From contig CAZMSC010000002.1 in assembly GCA_964568845.1 (NCBI GenBank), positions 1 to 64,000 of the forward strand: a DNA stretch of 64,000 bases. Reading direction: 5' to 3'. Shown piece after piece: positions 46,260 to 55,931 of this stretch. Made by a program: the position numbers and the translations under genes. Within the stretch, counting starts at the first letter, position 1; each line of letters opens with the position of its first letter. Origin of the DNA: DTBU01 sp964568845 (GTDB lineage: Archaea; Thermoproteota; CALKCG01; B24). A model generated the notes under the pieces. It was not told the origin of the DNA. It ran no database searches and saw only the letters and a list, made by a program, of their open reading frames with translations.

Positions 46260-47849
46260 ATGGTTGAATTTCAAGAGATAAGTCCAGCAGACTTCTTCTA
46301 TAGAAATAGAGATATCGCTGGCTTCACAAACCCTGCTAGAGCATTATATAGTACTGTAAGAGAACTGGTTGAAAACTCCTTAGACGCATGCGAATCGGTT
46401 GGGGCTCTACCAAATATATACATAAGACTTACATGCGTGAGCGGGCCGCTTGATGGAGCGGCGGTCTTCAAGATTAAAGTCTTAGATAATGGGTCTGGGG
46501 TTCCAGAGCATAACATCCCCCTGGCGTTTGGCAAAGTACTCTACGGTTCAAAATATAAGCTTAAACAGACACGTGGAGCCTTCGGCTTAGGAGGGAAAAT
46601 GGCAATACTTTACGGTCAGATAACCACAAATAAATCTGTCAGGGTAGTCTCAAGTACAGGTAGCTCGCATATACATGAGTATGTGCTTAACATAGATATT
46701 CGGAAGAATGAACCCAAAATATTGAGTAGAAAAAACTACGAAAACGTGAACAATTGGAGAGGGACTCTCGTAGAATTTTACACAGAAGGGGACTACTACA
46801 GGTCTTCGTCTAGAATAGTAGATTACCTTAAACAGACGGCCATGGTAAACCCATATGCAGAAATAACCTTCGTTGACCCCAAAGGCCACCTGTATTTGTT
46901 TGAAAGAGGTGTCGGTGAAATGCCTCCGGCTCCTAAGGAAACTCTTCCGCATCCATATGGCGTAGATGTTGAAGCATTGAAGAGGATTATAGCGGATACT
47001 AAGGCTAAATCCCTGCTTGAATTCATGACTGAGCATTTCCATAGGGTTGGAAAAGCTATAGCATACAAGTTCCTCGGTGAAGCCTCTTTAAACCCAGACA
47101 TGAACCCTAAGAAGCTAAGCCAGGATGATATAGTTAAACTCGTAAACCACATGAAAAACTTTAAAGGCTTCCTTCCGCCAGACGCGTCATGCCTGTCGCC
47201 TCTAGGTGAAAAACTGCTTAAAGCTGGTATAGAGAAAGAGCTTAAACCAGAGTTTGTAGCGGTTATTCAGAGGAAGCCCTCCTCATACTCAGGGTATCCA
47301 TTTATAGTTGAAGTCGGCATAGCCTATGGTGGAAGCATACTTAAACCTGGTATAACCTTATACAGGTTTAGCAATAAAATACCCCTTCTATACGATGAGA
47401 CAAGCGACGTAAGCTGGAAAGTCGTAAATGAGCTGATAGATTGGAGTAGGTATAAGGTTGATGTGACAGCGGACCCCGTAGCTGTTATAGTCCACATATG
47501 CTCAACGAAAATCCCCTATAAGACAGTTGGTAAGGAGTTTATAGCAGATAGACCTGAAATCGAACATGAAATACTCAACGGTGTTAGAATAGTAGCTCGT
47601 CAGCTCATGCTTCACCTATCTAGGAAGAAGCGCGTTCAAATGGAGCGGGCGCGTTTAGAAGTCTTCAGCAAATACCTGAATAAACTCGCATTATTCAGTG
47701 CTAGGCTAAGCGGTAGGAAGAAGCCTCCAGATTTGAAGCCGCTTCTTTTGAAAATTGCTAAGCTCAACCTGGCGGAGGAAGAGGAGAGCGTTGGGGAAAA
47801 ACTTGAAAAGCCTCCAGTTATAAAGGTGAAGAGTTATGAGAAAACGTAG
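46260..47849 (+). CDS. top6B: DNA topoisomerase VI subunit B
   Basis: This is the ATPase subunit of the archaeal type IIB topoisomerase. The 529-residue protein has a GHKL motif VRELVENSLDACES, NGSGVPEHNIPLAFGK, and a KTRGAFGLGGKMAI-type GxG loop in QTRGAFGLGGKMA; a transducer domain follows. The frame also opens at ATG 46221, but GGAGG lies just before ATG 46260, which fits the family N-terminus (MVEFQEISPADFFY). It overlaps top6A by 14 nt. Confidence 0.96.
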   Translation: MVEFQEISPADFFYRNRDIAGFTNPARALYSTVRELVENSLDACESVGALPNIYIRLTCVSGPLDGAAVFKIKVLDNGSGVPEHNIPLAFGKVLYGSKYKLKQTRGAFGLGGKMAILYGQITTNKSVRVVSSTGSSHIHEYVLNIDIRKNEPKILSRKNYENVNNWRGTLVEFYTEGDYYRSSSRIVDYLKQTAMVNPYAEITFVDPKGHLYLFERGVGEMPPAPKETLPHPYGVDVEALKRIIADTKAKSLLEFMTEHFHRVGKAIAYKFLGEASLNPDMNPKKLSQDDIVKLVNHMKNFKGFLPPDASCLSPLGEKLLKAGIEKELKPEFVAVIQRKPSSYSGYPFIVEVGIAYGGSILKPGITLYRFSNKIPLLYDETSDVSWKVVNELIDWSRYKVDVTADPVAVIVHICSTKIPYKTVGKEFIADRPEIEHEILNGVRIVARQLMLHLSRKKRVQMERARLEVFSKYLNKLALFSARLSGRKKPPDLKPLLLKIAKLNLAEEEESVGEKLEKPPVIKVKSYEKT

Positions 47850-49002
47850 CAAAACTGTTAAAAGTCCAATTAAGCTTTCAGCTTTCAAAAGCAGATCTAA
47901 AACCGTAGAACAGAAGCTTAAGCCTCCAAGAGGGGAGGAGAGGAGGAGAATAGTTGTTGAGAAGTTTCGGAGGCTAGGTGAAGACATCTACTATAGGCTT
48001 GAAGCCGGAGAGTTTCCATATCTCAAAATTCCAAGTCGTTCAACTAAAAACATAATATATGATCCTACGCTTAGACAGTTCGTACTTGGAGAACGTTTCT
48101 TCGTGAGAAGCGCTAAAAACGTTAGACACTTAAGACCGTTAACCCAACTCGTATGGGTTGCATACACGGCCAACACGCTCTGTACCATGGATAAGACTTC
48201 AACTCTTAGAGACATATATTACATGGCTCAGGCAGATGGTATAGACTTCAACGATCAACAGGAAAGCGATGAAGTAATCACAGAGCTTGAAACGGTTTTA
48301 GGCGTACCTAGGGAAGAGTTCAACATATTCCCAGAAGAAAGGTCTGCCATATTCGGCGATTTAACCATAGAGTACACAGTTAGAGAGTACAAAGGGGTTA
48401 GAGTAAATCTTACAATGCACCCCGACGGGTTGGTAATTGGTCCAACTCTTACAAGTGCAGACTTCATCCACTGTGAAGCAGATAAAGCCATAGTTATTGA
48501 GAAAGGAGCTATGTTTACAAGGTTCATCGAGGAGAAAGTGCATAAAAAGTTTAAAGCAATACTCATACATACAGCTGGTCAACCTCCCAGAGCAACTAGA
48601 CGTTTAATAAGGAGGTTGAATCTAGAGCTCAACCTGCCAGTTTACGTTTTCGTAGATGGGGATCCCTGGGGTATGCACATCGCCCAAGTCATACTTTCAG
48701 GCTCCGCTAGAGCTGGGCATATACCTGAACTTGCAACGCCGGATGCCTTATGGGCTGGGGTATACGCTTCAGACATAGTGAAGTATAAACTTCCAAGCGA
48801 CCCGTTGACTAAAGTAGACCTTAAACGTCTCGAAGAGCTTAAGAAAGACCCCAGGTATAAAGACGAATTATGGCAGAAGGAGATAGCTACGTTTCAGAAG
48901 ATTAAAAGAAAGTCTGAACAGGAGGCTTTCAGTAGATACGGCTTAACATTTATAGTCAGTAATTACCTGCCTCAGAGGCTTAAAGAGCTAAGCCATAGAT
49001 AA
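47836..49002 (+). CDS. top6A: DNA topoisomerase VI subunit A (Spo11-like)
   Basis: This is the DNA-cleaving subunit. The 388-residue protein has the winged-helix region with the catalytic Tyr in ADGIDFNDQ-type context (TLRDIYYMAQADGIDF), and a Toprim domain with IVIEKGAMFTRF and VYVFVDGDPWGMHI, giving the acidic metal site. Its ATG lies inside the last codons of top6B, so the pair is coupled. Together they relax and unlink DNA. Confidence 0.96.
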   Translation: MRKRSKTVKSPIKLSAFKSRSKTVEQKLKPPRGEERRRIVVEKFRRLGEDIYYRLEAGEFPYLKIPSRSTKNIIYDPTLRQFVLGERFFVRSAKNVRHLRPLTQLVWVAYTANTLCTMDKTSTLRDIYYMAQADGIDFNDQQESDEVITELETVLGVPREEFNIFPEERSAIFGDLTIEYTVREYKGVRVNLTMHPDGLVIGPTLTSADFIHCEADKAIVIEKGAMFTRFIEEKVHKKFKAILIHTAGQPPRATRRLIRRLNLELNLPVYVFVDGDPWGMHIAQVILSGSARAGHIPELATPDALWAGVYASDIVKYKLPSDPLTKVDLKRLEELKKDPRYKDELWQKEIATFQKIKRKSEQEAFSRYGLTFIVSNYLPQRLKELSHR

Positions 49003-49081
49003 CTGCTCTATTAGTTTGATTCGTAAGGATGAGTTTAAACCTTTATACTCTCTAAGCTATACTTCTTAATGGCGTCTAAAA

Positions 49082-52060
49082 TTGGATAAGCGTGTCTTCA
49101 GAAACCCGGGTAAGGAGTTTAGAGGGGCACCATTCTGGTCTTTAAACGATAAACTTGAAGGTTTAGAGCTTTCCAGACAGATAGGTTTGATGGATGATGG
49201 ATGGTTTGGAGGCTTCTTTCTCCATGCTAGGGAGGGGCTGGTAACTCCCTACATGAGTGAAGAATGGCTTAATATGATTGAAATATGCGTGAGGGAGGCT
49301 GAGAAAAGAGGTATGTACGCTTGGCTTTACGATGAAGATAAGTGGCCTAGCGGCTTCGCTGGGGGCGTTGTTCCAGCTTTAAGCCTAGACTACAGGGTTA
49401 AAGCATTAGCCATGATGGTTAGCGGAATGATAATAAGGTCTCCCGAGCTTCTGAAGGTCTTCGAATGTGATTTTACAGAAGGTAAGCCAGTGAATTTGAG
49501 AGCTGTGGAGGCGGGCGAAAAGCCTAAGACTAGTAAAAACTACATACACTTCTACGTTTGGTCAGCTCCAATTGGAAGTAAGTGGTTTGACGGTTTCTCC
49601 TACATAGACGTGTTAAACCCGGAAGCTGTTGAAAAATTCATAGAATCCACATATGAGAAGTACTGTCAGCGTTTTAGAAGGTGGGTTGGCAACACAATAC
49701 CGGGCATATTCACAGATGAACCCAACTATCTATCTGGACATGAGTCTTTAAACTATCCAGCAGTACCTTGGACGACTAGGTTTCCAGAATTCTTCAAATC
49801 TAGATGCGGATACGATATTACAGGTCATCTGCCAAGCCTATTCTTCGATATAGGCGACTACAATAAAGTCAGGTACGACTTCTGGAGGACTTTAACGGAA
49901 CTTTTCGTTGAAAGCTACAGTAAACAGGTCTATGAGTGGTGTGATAGGCATGGTTTGAAGTATACTGGACACTATCTCTCAGAAGAATCTCTTACAAGTC
50001 AGATAAGGGTTGCAGGAGCTGTTATGCCCCACTATGAGTACATGCATATGCCGGGTATAGACCATTTACGTAAAGACATAGATGAGATTTTAACAGTTAA
50101 ACAGGTTGCAAGCGTGGCTAATCAGCTCGGCAGGGAGAGGGTGCTTTCGGAGACTTATGGGTGTAGCGGTCAAAACTTATCCTTCGAAGATAGAAAGTGG
50201 ATAGGTGATTGGGAGTATGTATTGGGTGTCAACTTCCTAAATCACCACCTATCGCTATACTCCATGAGGGGTAGGCGTAAGAGAGACTATCCGCCTAACA
50301 TATTTTACCAGCAACCCTGGTGGAGGTTTAACAGCCTCATAGAATCTTACTTTACAAGGCTCAGCTATGCGCTGTCAAGAGGTATGAGAATTGTCGACAT
50401 ATTGATATTGCATCCAATTGGAAGTGGCTGGGCTATGTTCACTCCTCTAAACACGTCTAAGGTTGAGAATTTACATAGAGATTTTGAGAAAACCCTTAGA
50501 ACTTTTCTTGAAAAACACTGGGACTTCGAACTTGGAGATGAATCTATAATAGCTAAATACGGTAAAGTGGACGACGTCTCCTTCATAGTTGGAAGATGCC
50601 GTTACAGTGCAGTCGTCATACCGCCCAGCTTAACGCTTGCAGAATCCACTGTTAAACTCTTAGAGAACTACGTAGCTAACGGTGGGCTTCTTATAGCAAT
50701 TGAGCCAACGCCTAAAATGGTTGATTGTAAACCGTCTAGTAGGATTGAGGCGGTTTTAAACATGGCTGTTAAAGTTAAAGACGCCTATGAAGCCGTCAAT
50801 ATTCTAAATGAGAGAGTTAAAAGGAGGGTTTTAATCAACTGTTTGAAGAACGATGCTTCCAACGTATGGTACCATTTAAGAAGAGACGGCTCTCAGCAGA
50901 TACTTTTCCTAGCCAATCTTAGTAGAACGCAGGAGGTAGACCTCGAACTTGGTTTACTCGGTAGCGGTAGACTTGAGGAGTATGATCCATTCACTGGTGA
51001 CTCGAAAACTACAAATCAGGAGACTAGAGGTGAATACGTCTACACTAGAGTCATACTTCCACCCGTAGGCTCTAAACTGCTCGTCTTAGACGAGACACAG
51101 AAGTCTAAAACAATCGAATTTAAATCGTTCAATGTTGTAGAGGAGTTGATCGTTGGAAAGCCTTGGAAAATTTCAAGAGCGACATTAAACGCGTTAACTT
51201 TAGACTATTGTAGGTTGGGGTTTGATAATTCATGGACGGCTAAAATCCCAACCTGGAGGGCTCAGAGGATTCTAGAGAGGCTCGGCTATGGGAAGCAATT
51301 CACGGTAAAATACGAGTTTATAGTCGATTTAGACAACTTAGACAGAGAAATCTGGCTTGTTTTAGAAAGTCCCGATAAATTTAAGATCAAGGTCAACGGT
51401 TTCGAGGTCTCCTACAAACCTGAATACGGCTGGTGGATTGATGCTAGTTTTAAACGTATCCCGATTAGAGGACTTGTTAAAAACGGGCTTAACACGATTG
51501 AACTTGAAGGCGTAAAGCTCTTTACAAAATACATGGTTTCAGGTACAGATGCACACGTCCTTGAAACTGAAGTAGAACCCATATACATAGTGGGAGAATT
51601 CGCAGTTGAAAATATCGAAAATAGAGAGTTTAAAATAATTAGAGAATATGACTCTTACGTAGGAGGCGACCTCACAAGACAAGGATATCCATTTTACGCC
51701 GGAGAAATGTCAGTAGAATGCGACTTCAACTTTGAAAAAGAACCTAAAGGTAGAATATTCCTTGTTCTAAGTGGATTACATGCAACAGTCATAGAAGTTA
51801 AAGTAAACGGTTGTAACGCCGGATACATGTTCTTAAAACCACATGAAATCGAAATCACAGACTTCATAAAACCTACGCAGAATAAAATTGAAATAAAACT
51901 CGTAAACACTCTTAGAAACCTTCTAGGACCGCATCACCATAAAGCTGGAGAGCTTACAGCAGTAGGACCATACAGCTTCCAAGACGAACTAAACTGGACT
52001 GACAACTACAATTTTGTACCCTACGGACTGGACGAAATCAAGATCCAGCTGAGAGCTTAG
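49082..52060 (+). CDS. GH106-like glycoside hydrolase
   Basis: This 992-residue protein matches the GH106 alpha-L-rhamnosidase superfamily: FRNPGKEFRGAPFWSLND, GWFGGFFLHAREGL, YAWLYDEDKWPSGFAGG, FTDEPNYLSGH and YTGHYLSEESL within the N-terminal TIM barrel, with C-terminal beta-sandwich domains (FKIKVNGFEVSYKPEYGWW, FLVLSGLHATVIEVKVNG). No signal peptide is apparent. The likely substrate is a rhamnose-containing or related plant or microbial glycan. TTG 49082 is the only family-consistent start; a TATA box TTTATA lies near 49038. Confidence 0.85.
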   Translation: MDKRVFRNPGKEFRGAPFWSLNDKLEGLELSRQIGLMDDGWFGGFFLHAREGLVTPYMSEEWLNMIEICVREAEKRGMYAWLYDEDKWPSGFAGGVVPALSLDYRVKALAMMVSGMIIRSPELLKVFECDFTEGKPVNLRAVEAGEKPKTSKNYIHFYVWSAPIGSKWFDGFSYIDVLNPEAVEKFIESTYEKYCQRFRRWVGNTIPGIFTDEPNYLSGHESLNYPAVPWTTRFPEFFKSRCGYDITGHLPSLFFDIGDYNKVRYDFWRTLTELFVESYSKQVYEWCDRHGLKYTGHYLSEESLTSQIRVAGAVMPHYEYMHMPGIDHLRKDIDEILTVKQVASVANQLGRERVLSETYGCSGQNLSFEDRKWIGDWEYVLGVNFLNHHLSLYSMRGRRKRDYPPNIFYQQPWWRFNSLIESYFTRLSYALSRGMRIVDILILHPIGSGWAMFTPLNTSKVENLHRDFEKTLRTFLEKHWDFELGDESIIAKYGKVDDVSFIVGRCRYSAVVIPPSLTLAESTVKLLENYVANGGLLIAIEPTPKMVDCKPSSRIEAVLNMAVKVKDAYEAVNILNERVKRRVLINCLKNDASNVWYHLRRDGSQQILFLANLSRTQEVDLELGLLGSGRLEEYDPFTGDSKTTNQETRGEYVYTRVILPPVGSKLLVLDETQKSKTIEFKSFNVVEELIVGKPWKISRATLNALTLDYCRLGFDNSWTAKIPTWRAQRILERLGYGKQFTVKYEFIVDLDNLDREIWLVLESPDKFKIKVNGFEVSYKPEYGWWIDASFKRIPIRGLVKNGLNTIELEGVKLFTKYMVSGTDAHVLETEVEPIYIVGEFAVENIENREFKIIREYDSYVGGDLTRQGYPFYAGEMSVECDFNFEKEPKGRIFLVLSGLHATVIEVKVNGCNAGYMFLKPHEIEITDFIKPTQNKIEIKLVNTLRNLLGPHHHKAGELTAVGPYSFQDELNWTDNYNFVPYGLDEIKIQLRA

Positions 52061-52107
52061 AAACATTAAAAAACCACAGCGTATTTTTTATTCTAGTCTC
52101 TCCCAAA

Positions 52108-52194
52108 GCCGGGATGGCCGAGCGGACTAAGGCGCAGGCCTGGAGAGCCTGTGGGCCCTCCGGGCCCTCGTGGGTTCAAATCCCACTCCCGGCG
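52108..52194 (+). tRNA. tRNA-Ser (anticodon GGA)
   Basis: The 87-nt cloverleaf has acceptor arms GCCGGGA and TCCCGGC, D stem GCC/GGC, anticodon stem CAGGC/GCCTG with loop CTGGAGA (anticodon GGA), a long variable arm (GGCCC/GGGCC), T arm GTGGG-TTCAAAT-CCCAC and discriminator G. No CCA is encoded and no intron is present. The 3' half, from the anticodon stem to the T arm, is nearly identical to the tRNA-Ser(TGA) at 60298-60386. Confidence 0.95.
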
Positions 52195-52269
52195 TCAATA
52201 CCCCTCTGTAAATTCCTTATTTTCAATAACCCCTTCTAGCTCTAACAGCTTCCACTATGGCATCTTGAA

Positions 52270-52280
52270 TTTTTTTTTTT
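52270..52280 (+). terminator. Poly-T tract downstream of tRNA-Ser
   Basis: Eleven consecutive T residues follow the tRNA by about 75 nt. T-runs act as archaeal terminators, so it may end tRNA transcription. Confidence 0.35.
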
Positions 52281-52459
52281 AAACGGACTTGTGACAGAAT
52301 ATAGCTTCACCGGAGATTTCCATACCACTTGAATTACTATAGCGCTGGCATCGTATGACTTATCCCGCACTCCTCTATCCACGCTACGTGTAGTTGTTAA
52401 ATGCGTAAACTTTTATATGATAAGTTTGTTGCAGATTGCTGTTAGTGAGGGGTAAAGCT

Positions 52460-53353
52460 GTGGACAAGTTAATGTTTAATCTAAATGATGTACTTGTAAA
52501 GAAAGCCACCACCTTCATTCTAATAACATATTCTTCCGCCCTACTTATAGACATCGCAGCTCTATATGGACTACTACCATTAATTCCATGGGGTTTTCTA
52601 AGGATGTGGAGCGTCGCAATATCCTCCGTAGTTTGCTCAGTACTATTCAGAGAAGACTTTTTCTCGCCGCTTAAGAAATACTTGAAGTTCTCGGTTAAAT
52701 TACTCAAACTCTACTTGCTATCACCATTTATAGTATACGTAGCCTTGGGAGTTTACATAATTATAGCCTTCTCCCTAGGACTCTTTGATTTCTCCGCTTA
52801 CATAGAACTAATAGCCATAGAGATTGCTAAGACATCCAATATGACCAAGGAGCAAGCGGTGCATTTAGCTACAACTTCAGCCTACGCTCAAATAGCATCA
52901 GCATACGTGGCCGCGATAACAGTAAACGCTATATTTGCTCTAGGTGAGGAAGTCGGATGGAGAGGCTACCTTTACGATCTTCTCGGCTCTAAATCTTCAA
53001 CTAAAGCCGTCTTAACAATAGGGACTGTATGGGGACTTTGGCATGCGTCAGCAACGTTCCTCCTAGGATACAACTATCAATTTAATAGATCGACTGGAAT
53101 AGCTCTTTTCACGCTGATCACGCTACTTTTCACATACTGTCAACTAATATTGACAAGTAGAGCTGGTGGAAGTGTTTTACCAGCATCGTCATTTCACGGC
53201 GCGGTAAATTCGATATGGGATCTGACCGTAGTTGCAACAAGGCTGTCTAAAGAGCTTGGAGAAGTGGTGTTAGGGCTCGGTTTAACAGGAGTAATAGCAT
53301 GGATAATAGTGGATATATCGCTTTACATAATCATAAAGATACGTCTCTGGTAA
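52460..53353 (+). CDS. CPBP/CAAX-type intramembrane protease
   Basis: This protein of about 297 residues with 7-8 membrane segments has GEEVGWRGYLYDLL (EExxxR motif), WGLWHASATFLLG and SFHGAVNSIWD, the three catalytic motifs of the CPBP (Abi) intramembrane metalloprotease family. Roles of the family include prenyl-CAAX processing and self-immunity; none is shown here. GTG 52460 is chosen for the GAGGGGT Shine-Dalgarno (52447-52453) at 6 nt; the frame opens at TTG 52436. Confidence 0.9.
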   Translation: MDKLMFNLNDVLVKKATTFILITYSSALLIDIAALYGLLPLIPWGFLRMWSVAISSVVCSVLFREDFFSPLKKYLKFSVKLLKLYLLSPFIVYVALGVYIIIAFSLGLFDFSAYIELIAIEIAKTSNMTKEQAVHLATTSAYAQIASAYVAAITVNAIFALGEEVGWRGYLYDLLGSKSSTKAVLTIGTVWGLWHASATFLLGYNYQFNRSTGIALFTLITLLFTYCQLILTSRAGGSVLPASSFHGAVNSIWDLTVVATRLSKELGEVVLGLGLTGVIAWIIVDISLYIIIKIRLW

Positions 53354-53492
53354 AAGCGAAAATCAAAACCAGCCTTCCATTTTTATAGAAGGGTTAAAAT
53401 CGATCTTTTGTAAATTAACCGTTATTGAAAGTTTAAATCTACTTAGTATTTGAAGCAGTTGTCGATATCTATCCATATCTCTTAAAAAACTC

Positions 53493-54143
53493 TCATGTTG
53501 TTCCAAGCCATACACCTATTTGTCCTCCGAAATAAACTAAAACTGTGAATACGACAAGTCTTGTGGTGAATGTTAAAACCAGGAAGATATCAAAACGTGC
53601 CTTCAAAAGCCCACATAAGAGAGATAGCACTTCTACTGGTAGGATTGGAATGAGCCCGAAGATTATGTAGATAATCCACCCCCGTTTAACCCATAAATTT
53701 GAGGCGCTCTTAAGTTTATTCTCGCCGAGCTTTTTAACAACGTATGGTCTTCCAAATCTATAAGCTAAGCCGTAATTAATTGCCATGCCTATTGTGAACC
53801 CTACCGTTGCAATAATAATTAATAGTATTGGAGGGAGGCCGAAGGAAGCTGCTACCACTACCAGAGCCGGGCTTCCAAGAGGTATCACTGTACCTGCGAG
53901 TATTGTTGCGATAAAGATTCCTAAAAGACCATAGCTTTCAAAGAATGCCTTCACGTCTAATAGAAGATACCTTATATTAAAATCTAAAGCCTTCAAAGTT
54001 AGAACAATTATTAGGCAAACAACCGCTACTACCGACCCTAGAGTGACTGGCTTTTTAACCCACGGGATCCTAACGACGTCTGAAAGCTTCTCCTCAGACT
54101 TTCCGTTGACCGTAGTCGTGTAAACCTCGTGATTTGACATCAT
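53493..54143 (-). CDS. VTT (SNARE-associated/DedA-like) membrane protein
   Basis: This 216-residue polytopic protein has the VTT-domain patterns AGTVIPLGSPALVVVAASFG and YRFGRPYVVKKLGENK, and GLIPILPVEVLSLLCGLL near the C-terminus. Related DedA/VTT proteins move or scramble lipids. It lies alone, 138 nt from the CPBP protease gene. The start ATG may be 54143 or the second Met. Confidence 0.85.
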   Translation of the reverse strand: MMSNHEVYTTTVNGKSEEKLSDVVRIPWVKKPVTLGSVVAVVCLIIVLTLKALDFNIRYLLLDVKAFFESYGLLGIFIATILAGTVIPLGSPALVVVAASFGLPPILLIIIATVGFTIGMAINYGLAYRFGRPYVVKKLGENKLKSASNLWVKRGWIIYIIFGLIPILPVEVLSLLCGLLKARFDIFLVLTFTTRLVVFTVLVYFGGQIGVWLGTT

Positions 54144-54238
54144 ACACTCCTCTGCTCACTTTAAACTTTTCAAATTCTGCTATTTCCATATTTTAGGGTA
54201 AAAAGAGTGTTGACGGTATTTCAGCGGAATGGCTAAAG

Positions 54239-54475
54239 TTACGGTAGTCGAAGCAGGATCTGTATGATCATGAATATGGTGAAAGCTACGAGTATCGCTA
54301 TCCATATCTTCCTGAACCTCTCCATGGATTTTCTCTCTTTAACGGCTTTCTCCTCACATTTAGGGGAGCAGTATTTTTCATTAGGCGGGACAACCCTTCC
54401 ACAGATTTCGCAGTGTCTATGGTCTGGAACGTCGGCAACTTCAACCTCTTTCCGCCTTTTAGGTTTTTGGGTCAA
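54239..54475 (-). CDS. DUF2116 zinc-ribbon membrane-anchored protein
   Basis: This 78-residue archaeal protein has a treble-clef-like zinc motif HCEICGRVVPPNEKYCSPKC followed by a basic helix and one C-terminal membrane segment (WIAILVAFTIFMIIQILL). The role of the family is not known. It is divergent from the gene at 54530. Confidence 0.85.
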   Translation of the reverse strand: MTQKPKRRKEVEVADVPDHRHCEICGRVVPPNEKYCSPKCEEKAVKERKSMERFRKIWIAILVAFTIFMIIQILLRLP

Positions 54476-54529
54476 AGATTACACCTAAAGTTTAATTTTT
54501 TCAAGCTCCTTTTAAACTAAACGTTAATT

Positions 54530-55447
54530 ATGGGTTTTAAAAAGTTCGGCTGGTGGGGTTTTGAAGTAACGATACCCGATAACTGGGATATAAGCATAGA
54601 TAGAGGGGGGTATAATAAAGGTTACGTTAGAATAGATGATCCTAAAGTGCCGAGGCTGGAGATTTCATGGGAGCCGTATAAGAAAGATAAAATCAAGTCT
54701 CTCGACGAAATCTCCGAAGGCATCAAAAAAGAATTGCAGAAGAAGAGTAAGGATGTTAAGTTTATAGGTAAAGGTGGGTCGGCGAGAATAGCAAAACATA
54801 CGGCTAAGTATCTCCATTGGAGGATAGATGAATTTGAAGGATATGTCGTTTTCTGGTATTGTGATGAAAATTTAAAATTTTATCGTGTTCAAATGCTATT
54901 TAAACGTGATGAATATTGGAGTTTTAAGAAAACAATTTTAGATGTTTTAAAATCCTTTAAATGTCATGTTAAAAGTGATATTTATAGTTGGACTGTTTTA
55001 GACTTCGATTTGAAACTTCCCAAGGATTTTAAACTTATCAGTAGAAGCTATAAGCTGGGCAATATTACACTTGCCTTCGAATCTAAAGATTCATATGTAT
55101 TCATAAACAGGATAAGCGTCGCCGACGTCCTCCTCGAAGAGAAATATGAAGGCGACCTTATGAACGTATTGGAAAACGAGCATTTACCCAATATTAGAAC
55201 GAGGCTTAAAATATCTAAGTTTAAGTCTTCTAGAAGTTTTCAAGACGAGTTTCACAGAGGACTTGTAATAAGCTCCTCTTACAAAATTGGTCTAATAATG
55301 CCTAAAGAGTTTTACTTGAAGACGAGAATATGGCTCTGCAAGAAAACCAATAAAATATACGCCGTCACAATAGCCGTTAGGAAAAGTCTAGAGTCGGATA
55401 AGTTTAGAAGACGACTGGAAACTTTATTATCTACATTATGCCCATAA
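54530..55447 (+). CDS. Unknown protein paired with a PqqD-domain gene
   Basis: This 305-residue protein has no recognised family. Two similar halves are suggested: KFGWWGFEVTIPDNWDISID and TVLDFDLKLPKDFKLIS both read as beta-rich openings with a WDI/DFK pattern, each followed by a YRVQMLFKRDEYW- or TRIWLCKKTNKIYAVTI-like strand, hinting at an internal repeat. It is basic and lacks a signal peptide. It runs 20 nt ahead of the PqqD gene with the same strand, so the two probably act together. ATG 54530 appears leaderless. Confidence 0.7.
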   Translation: MGFKKFGWWGFEVTIPDNWDISIDRGGYNKGYVRIDDPKVPRLEISWEPYKKDKIKSLDEISEGIKKELQKKSKDVKFIGKGGSARIAKHTAKYLHWRIDEFEGYVVFWYCDENLKFYRVQMLFKRDEYWSFKKTILDVLKSFKCHVKSDIYSWTVLDFDLKLPKDFKLISRSYKLGNITLAFESKDSYVFINRISVADVLLEEKYEGDLMNVLENEHLPNIRTRLKISKFKSSRSFQDEFHRGLVISSSYKIGLIMPKEFYLKTRIWLCKKTNKIYAVTIAVRKSLESDKFRRRLETLLSTLCP

Positions 55448-55467
55448 ATTGGTAGAGGTTTCCACCT

Positions 55468-55899
55468 TTGAAGCTTCCAGGCGTCTTCTCTAAGATTTTA
55501 GGTAGAAAAAAGCCTGAAGAAGTACCGAGCATAGATAAAGACGTCGTATTAAACTTAGCACCCATAAGAAACCCAGCTATAACCTGGAGAAGATACAAGA
55601 GCGGTGAAGTTGCTCTAGTAGTTTCCATTAGAAAGAAGGGTTTAATGGCACGTAAAGATAGGTCTGAGAGGGAGAAAAAGATAATACTTGATAAAATAGG
55701 TTCATATGTTTGGACTCTATGCGATGGAGAACATACGTTTAAAGAGATAGTTGACGCTCTGGTTGAAAATTACAAACTACATAGACGGGAAGCCGAAATA
55801 TCTCTCGCAAAATACCTAGATGTCCTCTCCAAGAAGGGTGTGATAAGCTTCATGCCAAATAAACTCTCCCTACTTAAAGAGGAGAAGCCAGAGTCATAG
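55468..55899 (+). CDS. PqqD (RRE) domain protein
   Basis: This 143-residue protein contains a PqqD-type peptide-recognition domain: SYVWTLCDGEHTFKEIVDAL and KYLDVLSKKGVISF near residues 88-130. PqqD/RRE domains present peptides to modifying enzymes, but no radical-SAM enzyme is near, so a peptide-maturation role is speculative. The start is TTG 55468 with AGAGGT 8 nt upstream. It follows the unknown gene 54530-55447. Confidence 0.8.
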   Translation: MKLPGVFSKILGRKKPEEVPSIDKDVVLNLAPIRNPAITWRRYKSGEVALVVSIRKKGLMARKDRSEREKKIILDKIGSYVWTLCDGEHTFKEIVDALVENYKLHRREAEISLAKYLDVLSKKGVISFMPNKLSLLKEEKPES

Positions 55900-55931
55900 A
55901 ACTCGCAAAGCCACCCTTAGAAAAGGAGCCC

